From Phascolarctobacterium_A succinatutens_B (GTDB taxonomy: Bacteria > Bacillota > Negativicutes > Acidaminococcales > Acidaminococcaceae), in assembly GCF_958453765.1 (NCBI RefSeq), contig NZ_CAUDZA010000017.1, positions 1 to 44,504 on the forward strand: a DNA stretch of 44,504 nt. Direction: 5' to 3'. The position numbers and the translations under genes were made by a program. Under the pieces are notes generated by a model. It searched no databases. It had not been told where the DNA came from and was given only the letters and a program-made list of their open reading frames with translations. Of the stretch, positions 24,218-32,462 are shown piece by piece (the stretch's first letter is position 1; each line of letters begins with the position of its first letter).

Positions 24218-25105
24218 ATCAACTTTTTTCGGAAACTGATTGATTTCTGGCATAGGCTGCCGATTGCCTGGTATTACCTGAAAACCGGTACCTGGCACAA
24301 GGAGGGCAGCGCCAGCAGTGAGGACGAGCTGCGCCAGCTGGTGAGTGCCAGCGAACGCCACGGCCAGATTGACCATGTCGAGGGCAGCATGATCGGCAAT
24401 GTTTTTGACTTTGCCGACCGTGTGGCGCGCGAGGTCATGGTGCCAAGACAGGATATGGTATGCCTGTTTTTGGATGATACGCTGGCAGAAAATATGGCTG
24501 TTGTGCGCAGCAGTCATCATACGCGCTATCCGCTCTGCATGGAGGACAAGGATCAGGTGGTGGGTACGCTGCATGTGCGCGACCTGCTGAAGATTAAGCC
24601 GGGGCAGACTACCTTTGACCTGCGCCGTCTGATGCGTCCGATTGTTGTTATTCCTGAGGCTATGCCGGTGCCGAAGGCCTTGCACCTGATGCAGCAACGT
24701 CATGTGCAGATGGTGCTTGTGGCAGATGAGTACGGTGGTACTGCAGGCCTGATTACGATGGAGGACCTCGTGGAGGAAATCGTCGGTGATATTCAGGACG
24801 AGCATGAAGCGCAGGAGCCGCCGGACGTGTTGCAGCTTCCCGATGGCAGGATTGAATTTGACGGCATGGTGCTGCTGGACGATGTGGCAGAGCAGCTGCC
24901 GATTGTATTTGATGATCCTGAGGAGGATACCATCGGCGGTTATGTATTCGGTTTGCTTGGGCGCAAGCCTGAGATTGGTGATGCTGTGGAAATTTCCGGC
25001 TACAGCTTCAAGGTACTGCGCACAGAGGGCTTCCGTGTAGTGCGCGTGCTGGCTACGAAGCTGCCGCAGGAGCAAAAGCAGAAGGAAGAACAGCAGGATG
25101 AGTGA
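24218..25105 (+). CDS. CBS-domain protein of the CorC/YbeX family, probable non-AUG start
   Basis: It has the YbeX/CorC layout without the membrane DUF21 domain. An N-terminal segment with SEDELRQLVSASERHGQI leads into NVFDFADRVAREVMVPRQDM, two CBS repeats (ending ADEYGGTAGLITMEDLVEEI) and a CorC_HlyC C-terminal domain (FDDPEEDTIGGYVFGLLG). YbeX proteins are linked to ribosome metabolism, and the gene usually sits beside ybeZ/ybeY, as here. The first in-frame GTG (24341) would cut the conserved N-terminus. AAGGAG overlapping the era stop points to ATC at 24218, giving 295 residues, close to E. coli YbeX. The frame is the same as era, separated by a single TGA. The end overlaps recO by 8 bases. 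Confidence 0.85.
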   Translation: MNFFRKLIDFWHRLPIAWYYLKTGTWHKEGSASSEDELRQLVSASERHGQIDHVEGSMIGNVFDFADRVAREVMVPRQDMVCLFLDDTLAENMAVVRSSHHTRYPLCMEDKDQVVGTLHVRDLLKIKPGQTTFDLRRLMRPIVVIPEAMPVPKALHLMQQRHVQMVLVADEYGGTAGLITMEDLVEEIVGDIQDEHEAQEPPDVLQLPDGRIEFDGMVLLDDVAEQLPIVFDDPEEDTIGGYVFGLLGRKPEIGDAVEISGYSFKVLRTEGFRVVRVLATKLPQEQKQKEEQQDE

Positions 25106-25859
25106 GTTGCAAAGGGAGCTTTTGGCAGATGATGCGCTTGTTTTACATGTAAAAAACTGGCAGACGGCTGATAAATATGCGGTCTGCTTTACGAAGGAGC
25201 ATGGCAAGCTGCGCTTTATCGCCTATGGTGCCCGCTATGAAAAAAATATACATGGCAGATTGCTGCAGCCCTTTGCCAATCTGCATATTGAGGTGCAGCA
25301 GGGGCAGAAGATAGACAAGCTGCGCAGCTGTGAGCTTTTGCAGCTGCCCAAGTCTATGGATATGCAGCAGATGGCTTATGCTGCGGTGGCGTCGGAGCTG
25401 ACTGCCGTGCTGACGGAGGACAGAGTGCCGCAGCCGGAGCTTTATGAAATGCTGGGCGCTGCCCTGGCGGCGCTGATGCAGCGCAATCCGCGTCTTGTTG
25501 TTTTGTCCTACGCTATAAAATTGCTGGCGGCTACGGGCTTTGCGCCGCAGCTTGCGCATTGCGTGCATTGCGGTGAGGCTGTGACGGCGCAGGAGGATGC
25601 GTGGTTCAGTCCGCTGCAGGGCGGGCTTATCTGCAGCAGCTGCAAAAGCAGCTATAACGGTGACGGGCTGGAGCCGTGCAGTGCGGAAACACGCGAGCTG
25701 TGGCAGTGGCTGGCGCAGCTCGATTACGAGCAGCCGGCGCCCTTTAGGGTGCGAGGCGGCGCGCTCATGGAGCTGGAAAAAATTCTCTTCAAGTTTATCT
25801 TCTTTCAGACAGATAAGCCGTTGAACAGCTTAAACTTTTTGAGTCAGCTGCAGATGTGA
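25098..25859 (+). CDS. recO: DNA repair protein RecO
   Basis: The 253-residue recombination mediator has an N-terminal OB fold (LHVKNWQTADKYAVCFTKEHGKLRFIAYGARY), a helical C-terminal part, and a zinc site made of CVHCGE and ICSSCK. It acts with RecR and RecF to load RecA on single-stranded DNA. It closes the era-ybeX-recO block. Confidence 0.92.
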   Translation: MSELQRELLADDALVLHVKNWQTADKYAVCFTKEHGKLRFIAYGARYEKNIHGRLLQPFANLHIEVQQGQKIDKLRSCELLQLPKSMDMQQMAYAAVASELTAVLTEDRVPQPELYEMLGAALAALMQRNPRLVVLSYAIKLLAATGFAPQLAHCVHCGEAVTAQEDAWFSPLQGGLICSSCKSSYNGDGLEPCSAETRELWQWLAQLDYEQPAPFRVRGGALMELEKILFKFIFFQTDKPLNSLNFLSQLQM

Positions 25860-25894
25860 GGCTGCGGCGGAGACGCTTAATTGAAGAACGTAAA

Positions 25895-25936
25895 CAAAAA
25901 ACGCTAAAGGCATGCGAAAGTCTTTAGCGTTTTTTG
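25895..25936. terminator. Bidirectional intrinsic terminator after recO
   Basis: ACGCTAAAG (25901-25909) pairs with CTTTAGCGT (25922-25930), with AAAAA before and TTTTT after the stem. Confidence 0.9.
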
Positions 25937-25941
25937 CATGC

Positions 25942-25967
25942 AAAAAGTCCGCTCACATGGAGCGGAC
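25942..25967 (-). terminator. Terminator of the first MerR regulator gene
   Basis: GTCCGCTC (25947-25954) pairs perfectly with GAGCGGAC (25960-25967). On the minus strand the stem is followed by five T (25942-25946), matching the leftward gene ending at 26032. Confidence 0.7.
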
Positions 25968-26031
25968 GGAGTAAAGGCTATCTTGGATATTTACGCGAAT
26001 GCTTCGCTTGAAGCAAAACGCGGGAGAATTT

Positions 26032-26892
26032 TTACGTCAGAGAGGAAGTATCCTTGTCCACAACCTTCAAAAAGATTTTGTTGACATACTGCTCACAGTC
26101 ACAGGAGAACCAATGATTTTCCAAAGGAAGGATATAAATATTGCCGACAGGCTCCAAATCATTGATCTGCAGAAAGTGTTCTATACGTTTGGACAGCTTG
26201 GCAGCGTTTTCGCAGAAGGTACCGGAAAAAATGATTTCCAGATACAGACCTGCCGGAAGCGTCATTTTGATGGACTGCCGATGCTTGGTGGCGCTGGTGA
26301 CGCAGGAAAAATATGCCTGCGAATGCAGAAAATCATGCGTTTTAAAAAAGCTCTCCTGATCCAAAACCCAACCGGCATGATTAGGCAGAGCTCCCTTGTG
26401 ATGCGCGCGCCTTTGCCCATGGCGGGCAAATTTGGTAATACGGCTTTTGCCGTCATCACTTTCCGCAAGCGGTGTAAGGCGCAGCAGACGGTCATTTTGC
26501 CAGCTGAGCGTCAGATGACGGCAAGGATTAAGCTCCTTGACGTGCATATCCTCCTTAATGCGCTCGATGGTGTCGCAGATTTCCTGATTGTTGTGGATGA
26601 TTGCCTGACATTCCGCTGTTTTTTCCTGCAGCAGCTGCAGAAAATGCTCCTTGCTGCGGTCCTCCAGATATTTTTTGATATTGGCGATGCTGATATCCAG
26701 CGCACGCAGGTTGACGATTATCTCCAAATCCAGAAATTGCTGGATAGAATAATTGCGGTAGCCATTTTCACTGACAAAGTCCGGTGAAAGCAGGTTAACC
26801 TTGTCATAGTAGAGCAATGATTGCTTAGATATATTAAAAATTGCAGCCAATTCGCCGGCAGTAAAGTACTTTCGCTTGTCTTTATTAATCAT
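26032..26892 (-). CDS. MerR family transcriptional regulator, paralogue 1
   Basis: The 286-residue protein has an N-terminal MerR winged helix (FTAGELAAIFNISKQSLLYY, then ENGYRNYSIQQF). A dimerisation coiled coil follows (IKKYLEDRSKEHFLQLLQEK), and the C-terminal half looks like a GyrI/BmrR-type effector-binding domain. It is divergent from the nifH-like operon, and a MerR-type promoter with a 19-bp spacer lies in between. It probably controls that operon and itself. The DNA-binding domain is very similar to that of the second MerR protein at 42631-43470. The ligand is unknown. The start is set by GAGGAA before the ATG. Confidence 0.9.
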   Translation of the reverse strand: MINKDKRKYFTAGELAAIFNISKQSLLYYDKVNLLSPDFVSENGYRNYSIQQFLDLEIIVNLRALDISIANIKKYLEDRSKEHFLQLLQEKTAECQAIIHNNQEICDTIERIKEDMHVKELNPCRHLTLSWQNDRLLRLTPLAESDDGKSRITKFARHGQRRAHHKGALPNHAGWVLDQESFFKTHDFLHSQAYFSCVTSATKHRQSIKMTLPAGLYLEIIFSGTFCENAAKLSKRIEHFLQINDLEPVGNIYILPLENHWFSCDCEQYVNKIFLKVVDKDTSSLT

Positions 26893-26909
26893 AATTATTC
26901 CTCATAAGC

Positions 26910-26940
26910 TTGACTATAATACTAGTATATAGTTTAATAT
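26910..26940 (+). promoter_or_regulatory. MerR-type promoter P1 of the nitrogenase-like operon
   Basis: TTGACT (26910-26915) and TAATAT (26935-26940) are separated by 19 bases instead of 17, the hallmark of promoters activated by MerR-type DNA distortion. The spacer contains the perfect palindrome ATACTAGTAT (26919-26928), flanked by ACTAT and ATAGT arms. It shares the pattern TTGACTAT-N2-T-N5-TATAT-N4-TA-N2-AT with three other promoters in the window. Confidence 0.8.
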
Positions 26941-26941
26941 T

Positions 26942-26966
26942 AAAAGGAGTAATATCACTCCTTTTT
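26942..26966 (+). other. Hairpin at the expected transcript start of the nifH-like operon
   Basis: AAAAGGAGT (26942-26950) pairs with ACTCCTTTT (26957-26965). Transcription from P1 should start near 26947, so the full stem would form only in transcripts coming from upstream and only part of it in P1 transcripts. It may isolate the operon from read-through or shape the mRNA 5' end. Confidence 0.45.
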
Positions 26967-27040
26967 ATCTAGTAAATTATATCATATTTTCTTGCTATTT
27001 GAATAGGAGTTTTTTAGTATAGGATGGAGGTCAATATCTA

Positions 27041-27847
27041 ATGAAAAAAATTGCGATTTATGGTAAGGGCGGTATCGGCAAATCTACAACAACATCAAAT
27101 CTGTCGGCTGCATTCAGTGAGGATGGTCTTAAGGTTTGCCAGATAGGCTGCGATCCGAAAAATGATTCTACCAGACTTTTGCTGGGACGTATCTGCAGTC
27201 AGACTGTGCTTGATATGGTGCGCGATAATGATGAGGTTGCGGCAGAGGATATTGTTCATACAGGCTATAACGGCATCAAATGTGTGGAAGCTGGCGGTCC
27301 TGAGCCGGGCGTAGGCTGTGCGGGCCGCGGCATTATCGTAGCTTTGGAAAAGCTGCGTTCACTGGAGGTGCTGACGGACGAGGATTTGATTATGTATGAC
27401 GTTTTAGGTGACGTTGTCTGCGGCGGTTTCGCCGTGCCTATCCGCGAGGGCTATGCAACCGATATATATATTGTTTCTTCCGGCGAGCTGATGAGCCTGT
27501 ATGCTGCCAACAATATCGCCAAGGGCGTTAAACGCTTTGCTATGCGCGGCGGTGTGCGTTTGGGCGGTATCATCGGCAACGGTCGTAATACACCTAACGA
27601 GCAGCAGCTGCTGCAGGAATTCGCCAAACGCCTGCACACTCAGCTGATTGCCTTTATTCCGCGTGACGTTATTGTCAATAAGGCGGAAAACAATCGCCAG
27701 ACAGTGCTGCAATATGCACCGGAAAGCGCTCAGGCCGGTGTTTACCGCAAGCTGGCGCATGATATCTGGCATAATGAAAACATGGCTATTCCTACGCCGA
27801 TGAGCTTTGAGGAGCTTGAAAAGCTGGTGGCCGAATATGGCAATTAA
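27041..27847 (+). CDS. NifH-like nitrogenase-superfamily iron protein (reductase)
   Basis: The 268-residue NifH/BchL/CfbC-type protein should be a homodimeric ATP-driven electron donor with a bridging 4Fe-4S cluster. Walker A GKGGIGKST is at residues 8-16. The cluster cysteines are Cys93 (GVGCAGRGI) and Cys127 (DVVCGGFAVP), in the usual places. It is shorter than NifH of molybdenum nitrogenase. It heads an operon with two component-1-like genes, transport genes and a CobN-like gene, so it most likely feeds electrons to a tetrapyrrole or metal-chelate reductase rather than to nitrogenase. It overlaps the next gene by 11 bases. Confidence 0.9.
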   Translation: MKKIAIYGKGGIGKSTTTSNLSAAFSEDGLKVCQIGCDPKNDSTRLLLGRICSQTVLDMVRDNDEVAAEDIVHTGYNGIKCVEAGGPEPGVGCAGRGIIVALEKLRSLEVLTDEDLIMYDVLGDVVCGGFAVPIREGYATDIYIVSSGELMSLYAANNIAKGVKRFAMRGGVRLGGIIGNGRNTPNEQQLLQEFAKRLHTQLIAFIPRDVIVNKAENNRQTVLQYAPESAQAGVYRKLAHDIWHNENMAIPTPMSFEELEKLVAEYGN

Positions 27848-29126
27848 AACAAGACGCTTTTACAGTGCACGCAAAAGCTGCAGCTGCAGCATGCCTGGCG
27901 TGTGGCGCGCCGTTGCCTATATGAACGGAGCTGTGGTAGTTTTTCACAGCCCGCGTGCCTGCGCTCATGTAGCACGCACGATGGATATTAACTCGCAATA
28001 CCGTACTTTGTCCGAAAATGAGCGCGAGCAGTGGGGCTCCGTGCCGCTGCTCAGCAGCCAGCTGCAGGAAAAGGACGCAATTTTCGGCGGAGTGACACGT
28101 TTGGAAAAATGCCTGCGCTTTGCTATTGAAACATATAAACCCAAGTGCCTGATGATTGCCAATTCCTGCGTGGCCGGTGTTATCGGTGACGATGTGGAAT
28201 CGGTGGCACGCGAGGTAGAGGAGGAATACGATGTTCCTATCCTTACTGTGGAATGCTGCGGCTTTTTGGGTGCGGAATATTATGACGGCTATTTTGAAAT
28301 TACGCAGAAGCTGTTGGAACGCTTTGTGAAGCCTTGCGCCAAGCAAAAGGACAGTGTATTGCTTTTAGGTGATAACGGCGGCCCGTGGGGCCATTATGCG
28401 AAAGAGGTTACCCGTATTCTGCAGGAATTCGGCGTAGAGGTCATCGGTCAGTTCCCCGGCTATATGGCTATGGATGAGCTGGAAAAGGTGGCAGCCGCCG
28501 AATATGCGGTTGTGCTTGGCGGCCGCGGGCAGACGCATATCGGCTTGCGTAAGGTTGCAGAGCAGCTGCAGGAAAAATACGGCACACATTATCTGGCCGA
28601 TATTTATCCTGTCGGCTGGCAGGAAACGCAGGACTGGATTATCAGCATCGGCCGTATGCTGGGGCGTGAGCAGTTGGCACAGCAGGTGCTGAAGCTGGAG
28701 CAGCAACGCTTAAGTGAACAGCTGCAGCATTTTCTGCCGGTAACAGAAGGCAAGAAAACAGTGCTGTGCATCGGCCGTATCCTAAGATATTTTCATCCGG
28801 GGAATATCCTGCAGACCATCAGGCTTTTGCGCTTGAATCTTACCGGCATTATTTTACTGGATTCCTATGATGGTGATGAGCGCGAAGCGATGCTGAAGGT
28901 TGTGCAGGAAAACAGCGATGTGCCTGTTTATACTACGGCGGAGGGTGAAAAGCTGGTAGCAGATGCAGACATTGTGCTGACAACGCACGAACTGCAGAAT
29001 AAGGAGGCGCGCCAGATTTTCCTGCCGATGCTGCCGCAGGTTGCCGTTGCCGGTGAGGTCAAGATGATGCAGGGAATCTATCAGAGCCTGTGCAGCAGGC
29101 TGAAGGGAGGCGTGCGCTATGTCTGA
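27837..29126 (+). CDS. Nitrogenase component 1-like protein, NifD/NifE-like subunit
   Basis: This 429-residue protein belongs to the NifD/NifE/BchN superfamily. Three candidate cluster-binding cysteines are kept: Cys15 or Cys17 in SCSCSMPG, Cys42 in HSPRACAHV and Cys111 in NSCVAGVIGDD. They correspond to the three N-terminal P-cluster/4Fe-4S ligands of the family. With the next gene product it would form the heterotetrameric catalytic component reduced by the NifH-like protein. I see no clear equivalents of the FeMo-cofactor ligands. The ATG at 27837 lies inside the end of the nifH-like gene; a longer open frame upstream is not supported. Confidence 0.87.
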   Translation: MAIKTRRFYSARKSCSCSMPGVWRAVAYMNGAVVVFHSPRACAHVARTMDINSQYRTLSENEREQWGSVPLLSSQLQEKDAIFGGVTRLEKCLRFAIETYKPKCLMIANSCVAGVIGDDVESVAREVEEEYDVPILTVECCGFLGAEYYDGYFEITQKLLERFVKPCAKQKDSVLLLGDNGGPWGHYAKEVTRILQEFGVEVIGQFPGYMAMDELEKVAAAEYAVVLGGRGQTHIGLRKVAEQLQEKYGTHYLADIYPVGWQETQDWIISIGRMLGREQLAQQVLKLEQQRLSEQLQHFLPVTEGKKTVLCIGRILRYFHPGNILQTIRLLRLNLTGIILLDSYDGDEREAMLKVVQENSDVPVYTTAEGEKLVADADIVLTTHELQNKEARQIFLPMLPQVAVAGEVKMMQGIYQSLCSRLKGGVRYV

Positions 29127-30414
29127 AAAGCAAGGCTGGGGCAATATCTGCGAGCGAGTGGATACCTGTGCGCTGACAGGTGCAGGTGCCTTTTTTGCTG
29201 CTATTGCACAGAGTGAGGTTTTGATTAACGGACCGCTGTGGTGTTATTTTTATGCTTTGCGTCATCTGGAAAAGGCACGTCCCGATATGTATACGCGCTT
29301 TTACGGCTCACAGCCTGATAATAACGCTGTTATTTACGGCTCCGAGGAATATGTGACGCAGGAGCTGCGGCGCATGCTGGAGGATGGTCATAAGCCTTCG
29401 GTATTGCTTTTGGAAAGCAGCTGCTCGCTGAGCTTAATCGGTGATGATTTGGCAGGCATGGCACGCAAGCTGGAGCTGCCGTTCCCAGTGGTTACATTGG
29501 ACAGCGGCGGTATGGTCGGCGGTTTTGCTGAAGGCTATGCCAAGGCTGCCAAGAAGCTGTTTGCGCAGCTGTTGCCGCAGACTGTGACAGCAAAGCCTTT
29601 GGCTGTCAATATTTTAGGACAATCGGAATTTTATCTGCAGGGTGCTGCCGATACGCAGGAATTAAAACGCTTACTGCAGCTGGCAGGCTATGAGGTGCTG
29701 TGCACTCCCGGCTGCGAATGCACGCTGGAGGAGCTGCAGAAGCTTCCGGAGGCTTCGCTGAACATTGTTACGAATGCGGAGCTGGGTTTGCCGCTGGCGG
29801 AATATCTGCAAAAGCAATACGGCACGCCGTATATTTTTGCCGGCCTGCCTTATGGTGTACAGGGAACGCTGCGCTGGCTGCAGCAGATAAATGCGCAGTT
29901 GCCTGCTCCTGCGTTGGACAAGGTGACGGCGGAAGCTCAGGCGCAGGATAATTATCTGCTGAGCCGTAATAATGAAGCCATTGCGCTTTGGGGCAGCATG
30001 TGGTTTGATAACGTGCTCGTCAGCGCGCCTGCGACGCAGGCGCTGTGCCTTGCACAGACGCTGCGCACCGAATGGACTGACATCGGCAGGCTGACTGTTA
30101 TCTGCCAGCAGCAGCTTAAGGATGCGCCTGCCTGCGACACGGCAGAGGCTATTTACACTGTTGGCGTGGACGATGCTGCCATCAGCGAATATTTTAAAAC
30201 CTGTGACAATGTACTGCTGCTGACGAGCAGCAGCGAAAGCTCGGTTCTTTATCGCAGAAAGCAGTGCAGCTTTGATGCCTGCAATATCTGCTATCCTACG
30301 AATGATGAGGTGTTTATTACCAAGCAGCCGATGGTAGGCCTGCAGGGCAGTGCTTACATGCTGGAGCGACTGTGGAATTGCTTTATCCGCAGGAAAAAGA
30401 ATAAAGTAGAGTAG
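29119..30414 (+). CDS. Nitrogenase component 1-like protein, NifK/NifN-like subunit
   Basis: The 431-residue second component-1 homologue keeps three cysteines in family positions: Cys17 (VDTCALTG), Cys42 (NGPLWCYFYA) and Cys102 (ESSCSLSLIGDD). The IGDD motif after the third cysteine is shared with its partner, as expected for subunits derived by duplication. It probably pairs with the preceding protein as an alpha2-beta2 reductase. The start overlaps the previous stop by 8 bases, implying coupled, balanced synthesis. The substrate cannot be read from the sequence. Confidence 0.85.
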   Translation: MSEKQGWGNICERVDTCALTGAGAFFAAIAQSEVLINGPLWCYFYALRHLEKARPDMYTRFYGSQPDNNAVIYGSEEYVTQELRRMLEDGHKPSVLLLESSCSLSLIGDDLAGMARKLELPFPVVTLDSGGMVGGFAEGYAKAAKKLFAQLLPQTVTAKPLAVNILGQSEFYLQGAADTQELKRLLQLAGYEVLCTPGCECTLEELQKLPEASLNIVTNAELGLPLAEYLQKQYGTPYIFAGLPYGVQGTLRWLQQINAQLPAPALDKVTAEAQAQDNYLLSRNNEAIALWGSMWFDNVLVSAPATQALCLAQTLRTEWTDIGRLTVICQQQLKDAPACDTAEAIYTVGVDDAAISEYFKTCDNVLLLTSSSESSVLYRRKQCSFDACNICYPTNDEVFITKQPMVGLQGSAYMLERLWNCFIRRKKNKVE

Positions 30415-30421
30415 GTGGTCT

Positions 30422-31393
30422 ATGAAAAAGCTATTGATGATTATAAGCCTGTTGCTTTTGGTATTTACTGCTGGATGCAGTAAGCAGCAGGCTGCCGATG
30501 TTCCTGCTTCGCCGGCGGCGGATGTGGCCTACAGCGTTACGGACGATGCCGGAAGGACGCTGCACTTTGAGCATAAGCCGCAGCGGATTGTTTCGCTTAC
30601 ATATGGTACGGATGAAATCCTTACCGATTTAGTTGACATAAAACGTATTATGGCCTACAGCCGTTGGGCGGGTGATAGCGAAATAAGCTTTATCACCAAG
30701 GAGCAGGCCTATACTGTGGGACGCAAGGTGCCGGAAAATACGGAAGCTGTTTACGCATTGCAGCCTGATCTTGTTGTTGCCTCAACGGCCACATCCAGCG
30801 ACTTGGTACGCAGTCTGGAGGGGTTGGGCGTGCCTGTATATATTGCGCGCAGTCCGCATAATTACAAGGAGATGTGCGACAAAATCCGCGGTATAGCTGC
30901 AGCGGTAGGCGAAAAGCAGCAGGGGGAGCTGATGGTGCAGAAGATGGACACGCACCTGCAGCAGCTGCAAAAACGCTTGCGTCAGATTCCGTCAAGCGAA
31001 AGGCGCGTTGCTGTAGCCTTTAATTTTACCTCTGCCATGGGGCGGAAGGGCGATTTGCTCGACAGCATGCTGACGATGGCGCATGTTATCAACGGCGCGG
31101 CTATTGTTGCCAATGAAAACAAGAGTGAGCATGGTATGCCTGCTATCAGCAAGGAACAGGTGGTACGCATAAATCCTGATATTTTTATGCTGCCGACTTG
31201 GAATTATAACAATAAACAGAATGTACAGGGTTATGCTTATGCCGTAATGAATGACCCCGCTTATCGCGATGTTAAGGCTGTACGCAACAAGCAGATTAAG
31301 TTTGTTTCGGACAAATATCGCTATGTTGCCAGCCAGCATATTGTCGATGCTATTGAAAACATTGCGCATGCTGTATATCCGGAAATTTTTTGA
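30422..31393 (+). CDS. ABC transporter substrate-binding lipoprotein (metal chelate/heme/corrinoid type)
   Basis: The 323-residue protein has a lipoprotein signal (lipobox TAGC at residues 17-20). The fold is of the FecB/BtuF/HmuT type, recognisable by DDAGRTLHFEHKPQRIVSLTYGTDEIL and LQPDLVVAST. Such proteins bind siderophores, heme or corrinoids in the periplasm and deliver them to a FecCD permease, encoded next. It lies 7 bases after the NifK-like gene, so uptake and reduction genes are on one transcript. Confidence 0.9.
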   Translation: MKKLLMIISLLLLVFTAGCSKQQAADVPASPAADVAYSVTDDAGRTLHFEHKPQRIVSLTYGTDEILTDLVDIKRIMAYSRWAGDSEISFITKEQAYTVGRKVPENTEAVYALQPDLVVASTATSSDLVRSLEGLGVPVYIARSPHNYKEMCDKIRGIAAAVGEKQQGELMVQKMDTHLQQLQKRLRQIPSSERRVAVAFNFTSAMGRKGDLLDSMLTMAHVINGAAIVANENKSEHGMPAISKEQVVRINPDIFMLPTWNYNNKQNVQGYAYAVMNDPAYRDVKAVRNKQIKFVSDKYRYVASQHIVDAIENIAHAVYPEIF

Positions 31394-31409
31394 GGAAGTG
31401 TGTTTATAG

Positions 31410-32447
31410 ATGATTATTAAACGTGAACGGAGTCCATTGGCTATTATTCTTTTAGCAGTTCTCTTAGTTGTTATTGCCTGTGTATCTCTGACCTTCGGCC
31501 AGATAGATGTGCCTGTAGGCAAGGCGCTGGCAGTTATTGGCGCTCAGCTGAATCTGCCAGGCTTTACCGAGGCTGATTACAGCAGGGAGCAGCTTGCCGT
31601 TATCTGGTATATCCGCCTGCCGCGTATGCTGGTAGGTGTGCTTGTAGGTGCGGCGCTGGGGATTTCCGGCGCTGTAATGCAGGGCATCTTCAGCAACCCG
31701 CTGGCAGATCCCGGTCTTATCGGTATCTCCTCCGGTGCTGCTACCGGTGCGGTGCTTTCTATTGCTTTGGGTGCAGCCTCCGGCAGTATGTTCGCTATGC
31801 CGGCCTTCGCTTTTTGCGGCAGTATCTGCGCTGTGTGCCTAACAGTGTTTTTGGCGATGCGTAACGGAAAAATTCCTGTTATGACGCTGCTTTTGGCAGG
31901 CGTTGCCGTGGGTATGCTTTTGGGTGCTATTACCTCCGGCCTGCTTACATTTATGAACGAGCAGAAGCTGCAGCAATATCTTTTCTGGATGGTCGGCGGT
32001 CTTGATTACCGTCGCTGGGAGCACGTATATCTGGCAGTCGGACCTGTGCTGTGCGGCATTGTAATTATGTGCATGCTGGCGCGTCACCTGAACATTCTGG
32101 TGCTGGGCGAAACGGAAGCTAAAGCTGTTGGTATGCCTGTTACCGCATTCCGCATGGGTCTGCTTTTCGTAGCAGCTATGACTACTGCTACCTCCGTTTG
32201 CGTCAGCGGTAATATCGGGTTTGTCGGCCTGGTTATTCCGCATATGATGCGTATGCTGATTGGTCCTGACCATCGTGTACTCTTGCCTGCCAGCGCACTT
32301 GGCGGCGCAGCCTTTTTGGTATTCTGCGATTCGCTGGGACGCATTATTATGCCGCCGGCAGAGGTGCGTGTAGGTATTATGACAGCGTTCTTAGGTACGC
32401 CGTATTTCCTGTATCTGCTGCGCAGAATGCAGAAGCAGTTCTTTTAA
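31410..32447 (+). CDS. FecCD/BtuC-type ABC transporter permease
   Basis: The 345-residue polytopic inner-membrane protein has about ten hydrophobic helices. It carries family signatures RLPRMLVGVLVGAALGISGA, MQGIFSNPLADPGLIGISSGA and GFVGLVIPHMMRMLIGPDH; the last forms the coupling helix that meets the ATPase. It would import a metal chelate delivered by the preceding lipoprotein. No ATPase gene follows, which is unusual for this transporter type, so the ATP-binding subunit must be encoded elsewhere. Confidence 0.93.
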   Translation: MIIKRERSPLAIILLAVLLVVIACVSLTFGQIDVPVGKALAVIGAQLNLPGFTEADYSREQLAVIWYIRLPRMLVGVLVGAALGISGAVMQGIFSNPLADPGLIGISSGAATGAVLSIALGAASGSMFAMPAFAFCGSICAVCLTVFLAMRNGKIPVMTLLLAGVAVGMLLGAITSGLLTFMNEQKLQQYLFWMVGGLDYRRWEHVYLAVGPVLCGIVIMCMLARHLNILVLGETEAKAVGMPVTAFRMGLLFVAAMTTATSVCVSGNIGFVGLVIPHMMRMLIGPDHRVLLPASALGGAAFLVFCDSLGRIIMPPAEVRVGIMTAFLGTPYFLYLLRRMQKQFF

Positions 32448-32462
32448 GATGAGGTAGAAATT

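Noticed and set aside
27041..30414. Molybdenum nitrogenase for nitrogen fixation
   Set aside because: The component-1 proteins are short (429 and 431 residues), I see no cofactor-binding motifs, and no nifB/E/N/V or molybdenum genes are in the window. The CobN and metal-chelate transport context points elsewhere.
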